This document shows, one piece after another, positions 34,285 through 42,103 of a DNA stretch of 64,000 nucleotides (its first letter is position 1; every line of letters begins with the position of its first letter). Below the pieces are notes generated by a model. That model did not search any database, was not told the origin of the DNA, and was given only the letters and a program-made list of their open reading frames with translations. Source of the DNA: Aquimarina macrocephali JAMB N27 (GTDB lineage: Bacteria > Bacteroidota > Bacteroidia > Flavobacteriales > Flavobacteriaceae); assembly GCF_000520995.1 (NCBI RefSeq), contig NZ_JACA01000005.1, positions 1 to 64,000 on the forward strand, given 5' to 3'. Position numbers and translations under genes: made by a program.

Positions 34285-34965
34285 ATGAAACACATACTAC
34301 TCGCAGAAGATGATTTTGATTTTGGAAGTATATTAAAACAATACCTCGAAATACATAATTATACTGTAACCTGGGCCAAGGATGGTAAAGAAGCACTATT
34401 GATATTTTCTGAAGGAAAATTTGATATATGTGTCTTTGATGTAATGATGCCAAAAATGGATGGATTTACATTGGCAGAGAAAGTAGTAGATATTGATCCC
34501 GAAATTCCATTCATATTTCTCACTGCTAAGAAAATGAAAGAAGATAAAATCAGAGGATTAAAACTAGGAGCAGATGACTACATCGTGAAACCATTTGAAG
34601 CAGATATTTTGGTCCTTAAACTTCAAAATATTTTGAAACGAACACGAAAAGTAGAATCCATAAAAGAAGATATTGTAAGAATAGGGAATTATGAGTTTGA
34701 TATTGTTAATCATCAATTAAAATTGAATGGAGAATCACAACGATTAACAGAAAAAGAAACATTGTTAATTCAATATTTATGGGAACATAGAAATACAATG
34801 ATCAAAAGAGAAGATGTGCTTAAGGATGTCTGGGGTAATGATGATTTTTTCTCTGGTAGAAGTATGGATGTATTCATAAGTCGATTAAGAAAATATTTTA
34901 AAGAAGACCATAAGATAAATATAGAAAGTGTACGTGGGGTTGGTCTCACATTTAATATAGCTTAA
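34285..34965 (+). CDS. OmpR-type response regulator (RprY-like)
   Basis: 226 residues. Receiver domain: acidic pocket in LLAEDDFDF, phosphoacceptor D52 in VFDVMMPKMDG, conserved Thr in FLTAKK and Lys in DDYIVKPF. C-terminal winged helix: RLTEKETLLIQYLWEHRN and DVFISRLRKYF. A DNA-binding activator or repressor controlled by the kinase directly upstream. The next two small secreted proteins, with the same 20-base leader as the kinase transcript, are its most likely targets (inference). Confidence 0.93.
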   Translation: MKHILLAEDDFDFGSILKQYLEIHNYTVTWAKDGKEALLIFSEGKFDICVFDVMMPKMDGFTLAEKVVDIDPEIPFIFLTAKKMKEDKIRGLKLGADDYIVKPFEADILVLKLQNILKRTRKVESIKEDIVRIGNYEFDIVNHQLKLNGESQRLTEKETLLIQYLWEHRNTMIKREDVLKDVWGNDDFFSGRSMDVFISRLRKYFKEDHKINIESVRGVGLTFNIA

Positions 34966-34985
34966 ATCATCAATCAAAAAACGAA
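34966..34985 (+). repeat. 20-base leader repeat, copy 2
   Basis: Identical to copy 1 (32771-32790). It begins at the last base of the response-regulator gene and ends 4 bases before the ATG of the first small secreted protein. Confidence 0.75.
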
Positions 34986-34989
34986 TAAT

Positions 34990-35436
34990 ATGAAAACATT
35001 AATCACCATTTTGGTAAACCTTCTTATAGGATTACTAACCATGAATGCCCAAACAAGCTCCACAAGTTCTTCTAAGTCAACATCAGAAGTAACTATAAGT
35101 ATTAATGATGATACGAACGAGAAAAGTTATTCTAGATCCTTTGCTATCATTGATATGGGAAAGAGTTTTAGAATCAAAATAAGATTTATGAAGTATATGG
35201 AAAATGATGTAAAATCTTACCTCATCGATCAATTTGGAAAAGAAAATATGACCATCGAGGATGAGGCTTATTTGTGGAGAAAAGAAACTGAAAATGAAGA
35301 ATTATATGAAGTACGACTCAAAGAAAATAGATTAAGAATCAATGTAGATAAAGAACTAGCCTCGAATAAACTGATTAAGAAATTTGAAAGAATAGGCAAA
35401 GAATTAAAATCAATTACATCAAAAAACGAAAATTAA
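34990..35436 (+). CDS. Small secreted protein, paralogue 1
   Basis: 148 residues. A signal peptide (MKTLITILVNLLIGLLTMNAQ) is followed by a serine/threonine-rich stretch and a compact domain: EVTISIND, an iKxxLidqf-type helix, YLWRKE, ELYEVRLKENRLRINVDKE. The same layout (VSIS, helix, TSTWKYN, GYVVKLKRGKLNVFMDKE) is seen in the next gene, so the two are tandem paralogues. Function unknown; location periplasm or outside. The position behind a two-component system suggests envelope-stress or sensor-partner roles, as with small accessory proteins, but nothing proves it. Confidence 0.8.
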   Translation: MKTLITILVNLLIGLLTMNAQTSSTSSSKSTSEVTISINDDTNEKSYSRSFAIIDMGKSFRIKIRFMKYMENDVKSYLIDQFGKENMTIEDEAYLWRKETENEELYEVRLKENRLRINVDKELASNKLIKKFERIGKELKSITSKNEN

Positions 35437-35440
35437 ATCA

Positions 35441-35460
35441 ATCATCAATCAAAAAACAAA
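35441..35460 (+). repeat. 20-base leader repeat, copy 3
   Basis: Matches copies 1 and 2 except for one base (ACAAA for ACGAA at the end) and ends 4 bases before the ATG of the second small secreted protein, the same distance as copy 2. Confidence 0.72.
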
Positions 35461-35464
35461 AATT

Positions 35465-35881
35465 ATGAAAACAATTATTTGTGTATTAAGTCTTGTATTT
35501 GCTCTTTCTTTGAGCAATGCCCAAACAGCTTCAAACTCTAAAGTGTCTATTAGTTATTCTAGCGACGAACCTGGAGAAGATAATTATAGAGTAAACATTT
35601 CTATCTCTAATACAGAAGATATGTATACATTAAAAGCTAGCTTCCCGTTATCCAAAACAGGAAAACTAAAACAGTTTTTAAAAGATCATTTAACTCCCGA
35701 AATGACTAAAAATGGAACGACATCTACCTGGAAATACAATACCAAAGGAGAAACAGGGTATGTTGTAAAACTGAAAAGAGGAAAACTAAACGTTTTTATG
35801 GATAAAGAATTTGTGTCAGCAGACGTAGTAGAAGATCTTATAGACATGTTTAGCGATCTTAAAGATATCGTAAAAGAATAA
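35465..35881 (+). CDS. Small secreted protein, paralogue 2
   Basis: 138 residues: signal peptide (MKTIICVLSLVFALSLSNAQ) and a domain collinear with the preceding protein, with conserved W in STWKYN, the strand pattern YVVKLKRGKLNVFMDKE and an acidic helical C-terminus (VEDLIDMFSDLKDIVKE). A tandem duplication probably copied the gene with its 20-base leader. Family not recognised. Confidence 0.8.
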   Translation: MKTIICVLSLVFALSLSNAQTASNSKVSISYSSDEPGEDNYRVNISISNTEDMYTLKASFPLSKTGKLKQFLKDHLTPEMTKNGTTSTWKYNTKGETGYVVKLKRGKLNVFMDKEFVSADVVEDLIDMFSDLKDIVKE

Positions 35882-35906
35882 CTAGATCTTTTATAATAAT
35901 TTGGAT

Positions 35907-36932
35907 ATGAGAAAACTTATAGTATTTTCAATTGTTTTATTAGGACTATTTAGTTGTAAAAAAAACGATTCTGATTTGACCTGTGAAAGAATCAATTATC
36001 TGGTAGATGCTAAAAGTAATGTGGCAAAAAAATATTGGAAAGATTTTGATAAGCAGCTACTTTTTGGCCCTATGTTATACTATACAAAAGATGGTCTTTT
36101 TACGATAAATGCTAATGAGGCATTGAAAGAAAAAGTAGATATAGTAGCGTATAACTGTAATGATTCGGATGTATCCGTTGGGTTTACTCCCATAATTGAT
36201 ACTACAAATTTTTATATGAATGTGTCTTATGAAGATAAAAATACTTCGGCATTAGAATATAAAAATACATTGGGAATGTTTAGTGATGTCGAATTGACAG
36301 AAAAATTCATAACCGATGTTAAAGATACCGAAGAATGGATGACAATGGTTATTCATGAAATATTTCATCAATATCAAAAAAAATTCAAAAAGTTTAGAGA
36401 GAAACAAATGTCAAGTCAAAGAGATTTTGATAGAGATACACTAAATTATTTGTTTAAAAATAAGAACTGGTTCAATACAAACATTAAACACGAAAACCAG
36501 CTTCTTCTTAAGATATTACAAGAAAACAATAATGATAGTGTTAAAAATCATATTTCAGAATATTTAAAAAGTAAAGAGCAAAGATTTTCTCAAGTTAGAA
36601 ACGAATTCGGAATTGACATATCAGAATTAGAAGCTAGCCTGTCAAAATCAGAAGGTACAGCCAGATACGTTGAGTACTGTGTCAAATTGATGTTGTCGAC
36701 TAATTCTAATAATCATATTTTATCCGAAATAGACAATAAATATGTAGCCAATCGATTTAAAGATTATAATTTGAAACAGGACGAATGGATGTACAATTTA
36801 GGAGGAGGATATTATTATTCATTAGGGTTTAACTTAACTCGAGTTCTCGAGAAATTAAAAATAGAATATCAAAAAGATATTTTTTTGGAAAACAAGTCAT
36901 TTGACCAATATCTAAAAGAATACCTAGAATAA
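35907..36932 (+). CDS. Lipoprotein with HExxH metalloprotease-like motif
   Basis: 341 residues from ATG at 35907, two codons after a TTG. The lipobox is FSC (FSIVLLGLFSCKK), so it is anchored in an envelope membrane. WMTMVIHEIFHQYQ carries HEIFH, an HExxH zinc motif with the surrounding helix pattern of zincin proteases; a later ASLSKSEGTARYVEY gives a candidate third ligand Glu. No known peptidase family is recognised, so activity is inference. It closes the signalling locus, 25 bases after the second small secreted protein, with no 20-base leader repeat. Confidence 0.78.
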   Translation: MRKLIVFSIVLLGLFSCKKNDSDLTCERINYLVDAKSNVAKKYWKDFDKQLLFGPMLYYTKDGLFTINANEALKEKVDIVAYNCNDSDVSVGFTPIIDTTNFYMNVSYEDKNTSALEYKNTLGMFSDVELTEKFITDVKDTEEWMTMVIHEIFHQYQKKFKKFREKQMSSQRDFDRDTLNYLFKNKNWFNTNIKHENQLLLKILQENNNDSVKNHISEYLKSKEQRFSQVRNEFGIDISELEASLSKSEGTARYVEYCVKLMLSTNSNNHILSEIDNKYVANRFKDYNLKQDEWMYNLGGGYYYSLGFNLTRVLEKLKIEYQKDIFLENKSFDQYLKEYLE

Positions 36933-37029
36933 TGCTGTAAATTTCTTTGGTAAAAAATTGATCTTTCCTATCTCTTTCACCAAGTTATTTTACAGTAATA
37001 TTAAACTAAAATTATAATTACACATTATG

Positions 37030-37065
37030 ATGAACCTTATCGATGATGGTAAGGTTCATTTTTTA
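37030..37065. terminator. Hairpin between the convergent lipoprotein and rlmH genes
   Basis: ATGAACCTTA (37030-37039) is inverted at 37050-37059, followed by a T-run on the plus strand. The hairpin covers the stop codon and last codons of rlmH. Confidence 0.6.
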
Positions 37066-37510
37066 AAATGGTAAATCCACGATATAATTGTTCTACAAAA
37101 AATAAACGTATCATTTGATGCGAAAATGTCATTTTGGATAATGATAGTTTGCTATTAGCCCTACTATACACTTCTGGGCTAAATCCATAAGGACCTCCTA
37201 TTGTAAAAATTAATTGTTTGATCCCGCTATTCATATGCTTTTGCAATACTTCAGAAAATAGTACAGAATCATATTGCTTTCCATTTTCATCTAATAATAC
37301 CAATACATCAGAATTTTCGACGTGATTAAGAATTAATTTTCCCTCTTTTTCTTTTTGTTGAGATTCACTAAGGTTTTTTGCATTCTTAATATCGGGAATG
37401 ATTTCAAAACTAAATTTAATATAATACTGTAACCTTTTGATATAGTTGTTGATAAGGTCATTGAGTTGTTTGTCATCTGTTTTGCCCACGGCAAGTAATT
37501 TAATATTCAT
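37037..37510 (-). CDS. rlmH: 23S rRNA (pseudouridine1915-N3)-methyltransferase RlmH
   Basis: 157 residues, the usual length. MNIKLLAVGKTDD at the N-terminus, LVLLDENGKQYDS, FTIGGPYGFSPEVY and SLSKMTFSHQMIRLFFVEQLYRGFTILKNEPYHH are all SPOUT-type RlmH hallmarks. It methylates the pseudouridine in helix 69 of 23S rRNA. Confidence 0.96.
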   Translation of the reverse strand: MNIKLLAVGKTDDKQLNDLINNYIKRLQYYIKFSFEIIPDIKNAKNLSESQQKEKEGKLILNHVENSDVLVLLDENGKQYDSVLFSEVLQKHMNSGIKQLIFTIGGPYGFSPEVYSRANSKLSLSKMTFSHQMIRLFFVEQLYRGFTILKNEPYHHR

Positions 37511-37651
37511 GTGTATTTAATATTGTAGTAATTTCTACTCAAAAACCAGGTGAAACTTATATTTATGGTGTAAAGTAAATAAAAATACGATGTGCTTCTC
37601 ACTTCGTACTTCCGACTTCTTTTTTTACATTAGCAAAAATAACCATTCAAT

Positions 37652-38509
37652 ATGATTAGCAAAACCCAATTCAATAAAGAAATTGATTTGATAATTACCA
37701 ATGCCATACGCGAAGATGTAGGAGATGGTGATCATAGTTCATTAGCTTGTATTCCAGAATCCACCACCGGAAAAGCAAAACTTTTAGTTAAGGATGAAGG
37801 CATCCTGGCGGGAGTAGATTTTGCCAAGAGCGTGTTTAATTATGTAGATCCAAATATAAAAATCGAGACTGTACTAGAAGATGGATCTCGTGTTAAATAC
37901 GGAGATGTAGCTTTTTATGTTTCAGGAAGTTCACAGTCTATCCTCAAAGCAGAACGATTAGTACTTAATGCCATGCAACGAATGAGTGCAATTGCTACCA
38001 AAACAAATCATTTTGTTACTCTTTTGGATGGTACAGGAACAAAGATTCTGGATACTCGAAAAACAACTCCGGGAATACGAGCAATAGAAAAATGGGCGGT
38101 AAAGATTGGAGGAGGAGAGAATCATAGGTTTGCATTATATGATATGGTAATGCTAAAAGATAACCATATCGATTTTGCCGGAGGAATTACCAAAGCTATA
38201 GTAAAGACTAAAAAATATCTTTCTGACCAAAACCTTGATCTTAAAATTATTGTTGAAGCCCGAGATCTTAATGAGATCAAAGAAATACTTCAAACACCAG
38301 GAGTGTATCGAATATTAATTGATAATTTTAATTATGAAGATACTCGAGAAGCTGTGAAATTAATTGGTGATTCGTGTCTTACCGAATCCAGTGGAGGAAT
38401 TAATGAAGAAACTGTTCGTAAATATGCAGAATGTGGAGTAGATTATATTAGCAGCGGTGCGCTAACACATTCTGTTTATAATCTGGATTTGAGTTTGAAA
38501 GCTGTATAA
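37652..38509 (+). CDS. nadC: Nicotinate-nucleotide pyrophosphorylase (carboxylating)
   Basis: 285 residues. EDVGDGDHSS, AERLVLNAMQRMSAIATKT, LDTRKTTPGIRAIEKWAVKIGGGENHRFALYDMVMLKDNH and VEARDLNEI are NadC signatures. It makes nicotinate mononucleotide from quinolinate and PRPP in de novo NAD synthesis. nadA and nadB are not in the window. Three bases separate it from the YihY-family gene, with which it is co-transcribed. Confidence 0.96.
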   Translation: MISKTQFNKEIDLIITNAIREDVGDGDHSSLACIPESTTGKAKLLVKDEGILAGVDFAKSVFNYVDPNIKIETVLEDGSRVKYGDVAFYVSGSSQSILKAERLVLNAMQRMSAIATKTNHFVTLLDGTGTKILDTRKTTPGIRAIEKWAVKIGGGENHRFALYDMVMLKDNHIDFAGGITKAIVKTKKYLSDQNLDLKIIVEARDLNEIKEILQTPGVYRILIDNFNYEDTREAVKLIGDSCLTESSGGINEETVRKYAECGVDYISSGALTHSVYNLDLSLKAV

Positions 38510-38512
38510 TAT

Positions 38513-39436
38513 ATGTCAAAACCCGTAGAAGATAAGCTTAACAAGATTCCTGTGATCAATATATTGGTCAAAATAGGGAAGAAACTTATTCTTCCTGGTT
38601 TTGAAGGGTTATCGATATACGACCTAATAGAAATCTATGTTATCGGGATTATAAAAGGTACTTTTTCGGCTAGAGCCAGTGCGATATCATGGAGTTTTTT
38701 CCTTTCTCTGTTTCCATTCTTGTTATTTCTTCTTAATTTGATTCCTTATGTACCAATAGATGGATTTGAGGAGAATTTTTTTGAATTTGTGAAAGGAGCA
38801 TTACCGAATCAATCTTCAGATTTTTTCTCTGGGATATTCGAAGATATAGCATCTAATCCCCGAGGAGGACTACTATCCACTGTTTTTGTACTATCTATAC
38901 TTTTTATGACCAATGGAGTCAATGCAGTTTTTTCTGGTTTTGAATACTCTTATCATGTAACTCTAAATAGAAATTTTGTAAGGCAGTATGTAGTAGCGTT
39001 GGGAGTGTCAATTATCGTGGCATCGTTATTGTTAATTACGGTTATAGGAACTTTATACTTTTCGTATTTAGTAGATGATTTAAATAAAATGGGTGTTGTT
39101 GATGATACTGTTTTTTGGTTAACTTTGGGTAAATATGGATTATTTGTTTTTATGATATTTGTGATCATAGCTACTTTATTTTATTTCGGTACTTCAGAAG
39201 GAAAACAGAATAAGTTCTTTTCACCGGGAGCATTTATGACTACCTTTTTGATTATAATCACAACATATCTGTTTGGGATATATATTGATAATTTCTCAAA
39301 TTATAACCAATTGTACGGTTCGATTGGAGCAATGTTGATATTAATGCTATATATATGGCTTAATGCTAATTTAGTACTGCTGGGTTTTGAACTAAATGCA
39401 TCATTAAACCAATTAAGAAAGAATTTTAATACATAA
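38513..39436 (+). CDS. YihY/BrkB-family inner-membrane protein
   Basis: 307 residues with about six transmembrane segments. The family motifs ARASAISWSFFLSLFPFLLFLLNLIP, NPRGGLLSTVFVLSILFMTNGVNAVFSGFEYSYHV and NYNQLYGSIGAMLILMLYIWLNANLVLLGFELNA are clear. The family is often called ribonuclease BN or virulence factor BrkB in older annotation; function is not settled. It follows nadC by 3 bases. Confidence 0.92.
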   Translation: MSKPVEDKLNKIPVINILVKIGKKLILPGFEGLSIYDLIEIYVIGIIKGTFSARASAISWSFFLSLFPFLLFLLNLIPYVPIDGFEENFFEFVKGALPNQSSDFFSGIFEDIASNPRGGLLSTVFVLSILFMTNGVNAVFSGFEYSYHVTLNRNFVRQYVVALGVSIIVASLLLITVIGTLYFSYLVDDLNKMGVVDDTVFWLTLGKYGLFVFMIFVIIATLFYFGTSEGKQNKFFSPGAFMTTFLIIITTYLFGIYIDNFSNYNQLYGSIGAMLILMLYIWLNANLVLLGFELNASLNQLRKNFNT

Positions 39437-39469
39437 TTTCACTAACATAGATTTCTAATAATTTTTAAT

Positions 39470-40030
39470 ATGAAAAAACTAAGTATATTATTTGTTGCCC
39501 TTTTTACTATTGTATCTGCACAGGCTCAAACCAAAATAGGGGATGCTACATTACCTAATACGGTAAAATTTAATGGAGAAGATTTGACGATTAATGGAGG
39601 AGGCCTTAGAGAAAAATTCTTTTTTGATATTTATGCAGGAGCTTTATATCTTAAGAAAAAAAGTAGTAATGCCAGCGCAATAGCTAAAGCAGATGAAACT
39701 ATGGCAATTAAGTTACATATTCTTTCTGGTATGATGTCTAGAAGTAAAATGGCTAATGCTTTACGTGAAGGGTTTAAAAAATCAACTAACGGAAATATGG
39801 AGGCATATAATGAAAGAATAGAAAAATTTATTGGCTTTATTAATAATGAAATTGAAGTAGATCAGGTGTATGATATGGTATATGAAAAGGGAAAAGGAAG
39901 TGTAATCTATAAAGATGGTAAAGAAAAAGGATACGTTAAGGGATTAGATTTTAAAAAAGCACTTTTTGAAATCTGGTTAGGAAATAAACCTGCGGATAAA
40001 GGACTTAAAAAAGAAATGCTTGGTAGTTAA
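39470..40030 (+). CDS. Chalcone-isomerase-like secreted protein, paralogue A
   Basis: 186 residues. Signal peptide (LSILFVALFTIVSAQAQ). The rest matches the bacterial chalcone-isomerase-like fold: FNGEDLTINGGGLREKFFFDIYAGALYLKKKS, MAIKLHILSG, and the C-terminal FKKALFEIWLGNKPADKGLKKEMLG. Bacterial members may bind fatty acids and generally lack flavonoid activity; the role here is unknown. It is the first of three paralogues between 39470 and 41959 sharing about 30-40% by eye. Confidence 0.85.
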   Translation: MKKLSILFVALFTIVSAQAQTKIGDATLPNTVKFNGEDLTINGGGLREKFFFDIYAGALYLKKKSSNASAIAKADETMAIKLHILSGMMSRSKMANALREGFKKSTNGNMEAYNERIEKFIGFINNEIEVDQVYDMVYEKGKGSVIYKDGKEKGYVKGLDFKKALFEIWLGNKPADKGLKKEMLGS

Positions 40031-40108
40031 ACCAATAGGATATAATCGTATTTTTGTTAAAAAATTAAGTAAATGTATTTCAAGATGTTGTGCGTGCATA
40101 ATATTTTT

Positions 40109-40116
40109 TATATTTG
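40109..40116 (+). promoter_or_regulatory. Predicted -7 element of chalcone-isomerase-like paralogue B
   Basis: TATATTTG fits TAnnTTTG. It contains the TTG that would otherwise be an upstream start, supporting the ATG at 40174 and a 5' untranslated region of about 50 bases. Confidence 0.45.
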
Positions 40117-40173
40117 TGCGCTTTAAAAAATAAGTACAAACAAATATTAATACCCCAAATACCTTTAGTTAAA

Positions 40174-40737
40174 ATGAAAAAAATTACTTTAGTACTGGTA
40201 GCACTAATTTCCCTGTCTGCCGCTACTGCGCAAATTAGGATTGGTAAAGCTATTTTGCCTTATGAAGAGAATTTTGGTGATACCGATTTGAAATTGAATG
40301 GTGCCGGAATGAGAAAAGTACTTTGGATTGATATGTATGCAGGAGGACTTTATTTAACAAAAAAGAGCAAAGACCCTAAAGAAATCCTTGATGCAAATGA
40401 AACTATGGCTATAAAATTGAATATTGTCTCTGGTTTTGTTACACAAAAGAAAATGATAAAAGCAGTAAAAGATGGTTTTAATAGAGCCACTTTTGGTAAT
40501 ACAAAAGCACTAGATAAAAGAATAAATAAATTTATTAGTTTTTTCTCTGAAGCTATAGTAAAGAACGATGTTTTTGATATAGTATATATTAAAGACAAAG
40601 GAGTAACTGCTTTTAAAAACGAAAAAGAACTTGGAGTAATCAAGGGGCGTGATTTTAAATATGCTTTATTTAAAATTTGGCTTGGAGATGAACCAGCAAG
40701 TGAAGAAATTAAAAATGGAATGTTAGGAATACAATAA
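40174..40737 (+). CDS. Chalcone-isomerase-like secreted protein, paralogue B
   Basis: 187 residues from ATG at 40174. Signal peptide (ITLVLVALISLSAATAQ), then the shared core: LNGAGMRKVLWIDMYAGGLYLTKKSKDP, MAIKLNIVSG and FKYALFKIWLGDEPASEEIKNGMLG. Closest by eye to paralogue C, with which it shares the LPY...LNGAGMR and GRDFKYALFKIWLG segments. Followed by its own terminator, so it is probably regulated separately from the flanking copies. Confidence 0.87.
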   Translation: MKKITLVLVALISLSAATAQIRIGKAILPYEENFGDTDLKLNGAGMRKVLWIDMYAGGLYLTKKSKDPKEILDANETMAIKLNIVSGFVTQKKMIKAVKDGFNRATFGNTKALDKRINKFISFFSEAIVKNDVFDIVYIKDKGVTAFKNEKELGVIKGRDFKYALFKIWLGDEPASEEIKNGMLGIQ

Positions 40738-40761
40738 CCTAATACCATTAAAATAATAAGT

Positions 40762-40800
40762 AAAAAGCTATCGATTTTAATTGGTAGCTTTTTGTTTTTA
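40762..40800 (+). terminator. Terminator of paralogue B
   Basis: AAAAAGCTATC (40762-40772) pairs with GGTAGCTTTTT (40783-40793) with one G-T pair, followed by T-rich sequence. Confidence 0.7.
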
Positions 40801-40840
40801 TCATATTTTTTTATCTTAGGATTAATAAACACAAATTATC

Positions 40841-41278
40841 ATGAAAGTTATGAGTTTTAGCAAAATTCTTTTTGTAGCAATATTACTAATATCGACAACA
40901 GTAAATGCACAACAACAAATAGTGGGACAATGGAAAACTATTGATGATAATACTGGAGAGCCGAGATCTATCGTAGAAATTTATAAGAAAGGAAACAAGC
41001 TGTTTGGGAAGATTCTACAAGTATTAGATGAAGCAGAGAAGAATAAGTTATGTATCGAATGTAAAGGCAGTGATTATAATAAACCTATAGAAGGAATGGT
41101 GATTATCAAAGAGCTTGAAAAAGATGGGGATCAGTATGAAGATGGAACTATTATGGACCCAGAGAACGGAAAAATATATCGATGTAAAATCTGGATTGAT
41201 GAGGATAGTCCAAATGTCCTTAATGTGAGAGGGTATATAGCTTTTTTATATAGAACACAAAAGTGGATTCGTGTGTAA
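40841..41278 (+). CDS. DUF2147-family secreted protein
   Basis: 145 residues. Signal peptide (ILFVAILLISTTVNAQ), then IVGQWKTIDDNTGEPRSIVEIYKKGNKLFGKI and YEDGTIMDPENGKIYRCKIWIDEDSPNVLNVRGYI and FLYRTQKWIR, the DUF2147 lipocalin-like pattern. These small periplasmic proteins have been linked to polymer or lipid metabolism in other bacteria; function is not established. It sits between chalcone-isomerase-like paralogues B and C. An internal ATG three codons in is an alternative start. Confidence 0.88.
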   Translation: MKVMSFSKILFVAILLISTTVNAQQQIVGQWKTIDDNTGEPRSIVEIYKKGNKLFGKILQVLDEAEKNKLCIECKGSDYNKPIEGMVIIKELEKDGDQYEDGTIMDPENGKIYRCKIWIDEDSPNVLNVRGYIAFLYRTQKWIRV

Positions 41279-41392
41279 TACATAAGATATATTTCCTTCT
41301 TAGAATTTATCAAATTATAAATTTTAACAATTCTTTTGGTTAGGTTTTTAAAGATTCAGGACTAACCCCTTGAAATTATAAAAATCTAAACC

Positions 41393-41959
41393 ATGAAAAA
41401 AATAATTACATTAACAACTATAGTCCTTATATCTACCTTCGCTATGGCGCAGGTAAGAGTAGGGGATATTGTATTACCATATAAAGTTAGTTTTGACGGA
41501 GAAGAGCTATCATTAAACGGAGCAGGAATGAGAAGTATTCTTGGGTTTGATACCTATTCGGGAGGTTTATATACCAAGAAAAAATATAATGATCCGGGAG
41601 TAGTTTTAGATTCTGATGAGAGTATGTCTATCCGTTTAAATATAGTATCTAAGAAAGTAACAAATAAGAGAATGATTAAAGTTTTTAGAAAAGGCTTTGA
41701 TGATGCAATGTTTGGTAATACCCAAACCTTAGATGTTAGAATCGAAAAGTTCTTAAAATTATTTACTTCGCCAATGCAGATTAATGATTATTTTGATTTA
41801 GTATACATCAAAGGAAAAGGAATCAAAACCTATAAAAATGGTGAAGAACTTGGTTTTATAAAAGGTAGAGATTTTAAATATGCCCTATTTAAAATCTGGT
41901 TAGGAAATGAGCCTGCTTGCAAACTTATTAAAGGCGGAATGTTAGGGTTAAGTAAATAA
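41393..41959 (+). CDS. Chalcone-isomerase-like secreted protein, paralogue C
   Basis: 188 residues. Signal peptide (TTIVLISTFAMAQ), then FDGEELSLNGAGMRSILGFDTYSGGLYTKKK, MSIRLNIVSKKV and FKYALFKIWLGNEPACKLIKGGMLG. It has a cysteine in the C-terminal helix where the others have none. Ended by a strong terminator. Confidence 0.87.
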   Translation: MKKIITLTTIVLISTFAMAQVRVGDIVLPYKVSFDGEELSLNGAGMRSILGFDTYSGGLYTKKKYNDPGVVLDSDESMSIRLNIVSKKVTNKRMIKVFRKGFDDAMFGNTQTLDVRIEKFLKLFTSPMQINDYFDLVYIKGKGIKTYKNGEELGFIKGRDFKYALFKIWLGNEPACKLIKGGMLGLSK

Positions 41960-41982
41960 AGAATACAAGTTTATATAGTAGT

Positions 41983-42016
41983 AAGTCCGATTTAATTAAT
42001 AAATCGGACTTTTTTA
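41983..42016 (+). terminator. Terminator of paralogue C
   Basis: AAGTCCGATTTA (41983-41994) is perfectly inverted at 42000-42011, followed by a T-run. Confidence 0.85.
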
Positions 42017-42103
42017 TTCTTAAGATTAAACTTTATTCTATGGGTTAAACTTGTATTTTTGTTGTTTTAGACTAAACTATTCCGAATTTTGTTATAATTG
42101 GTA

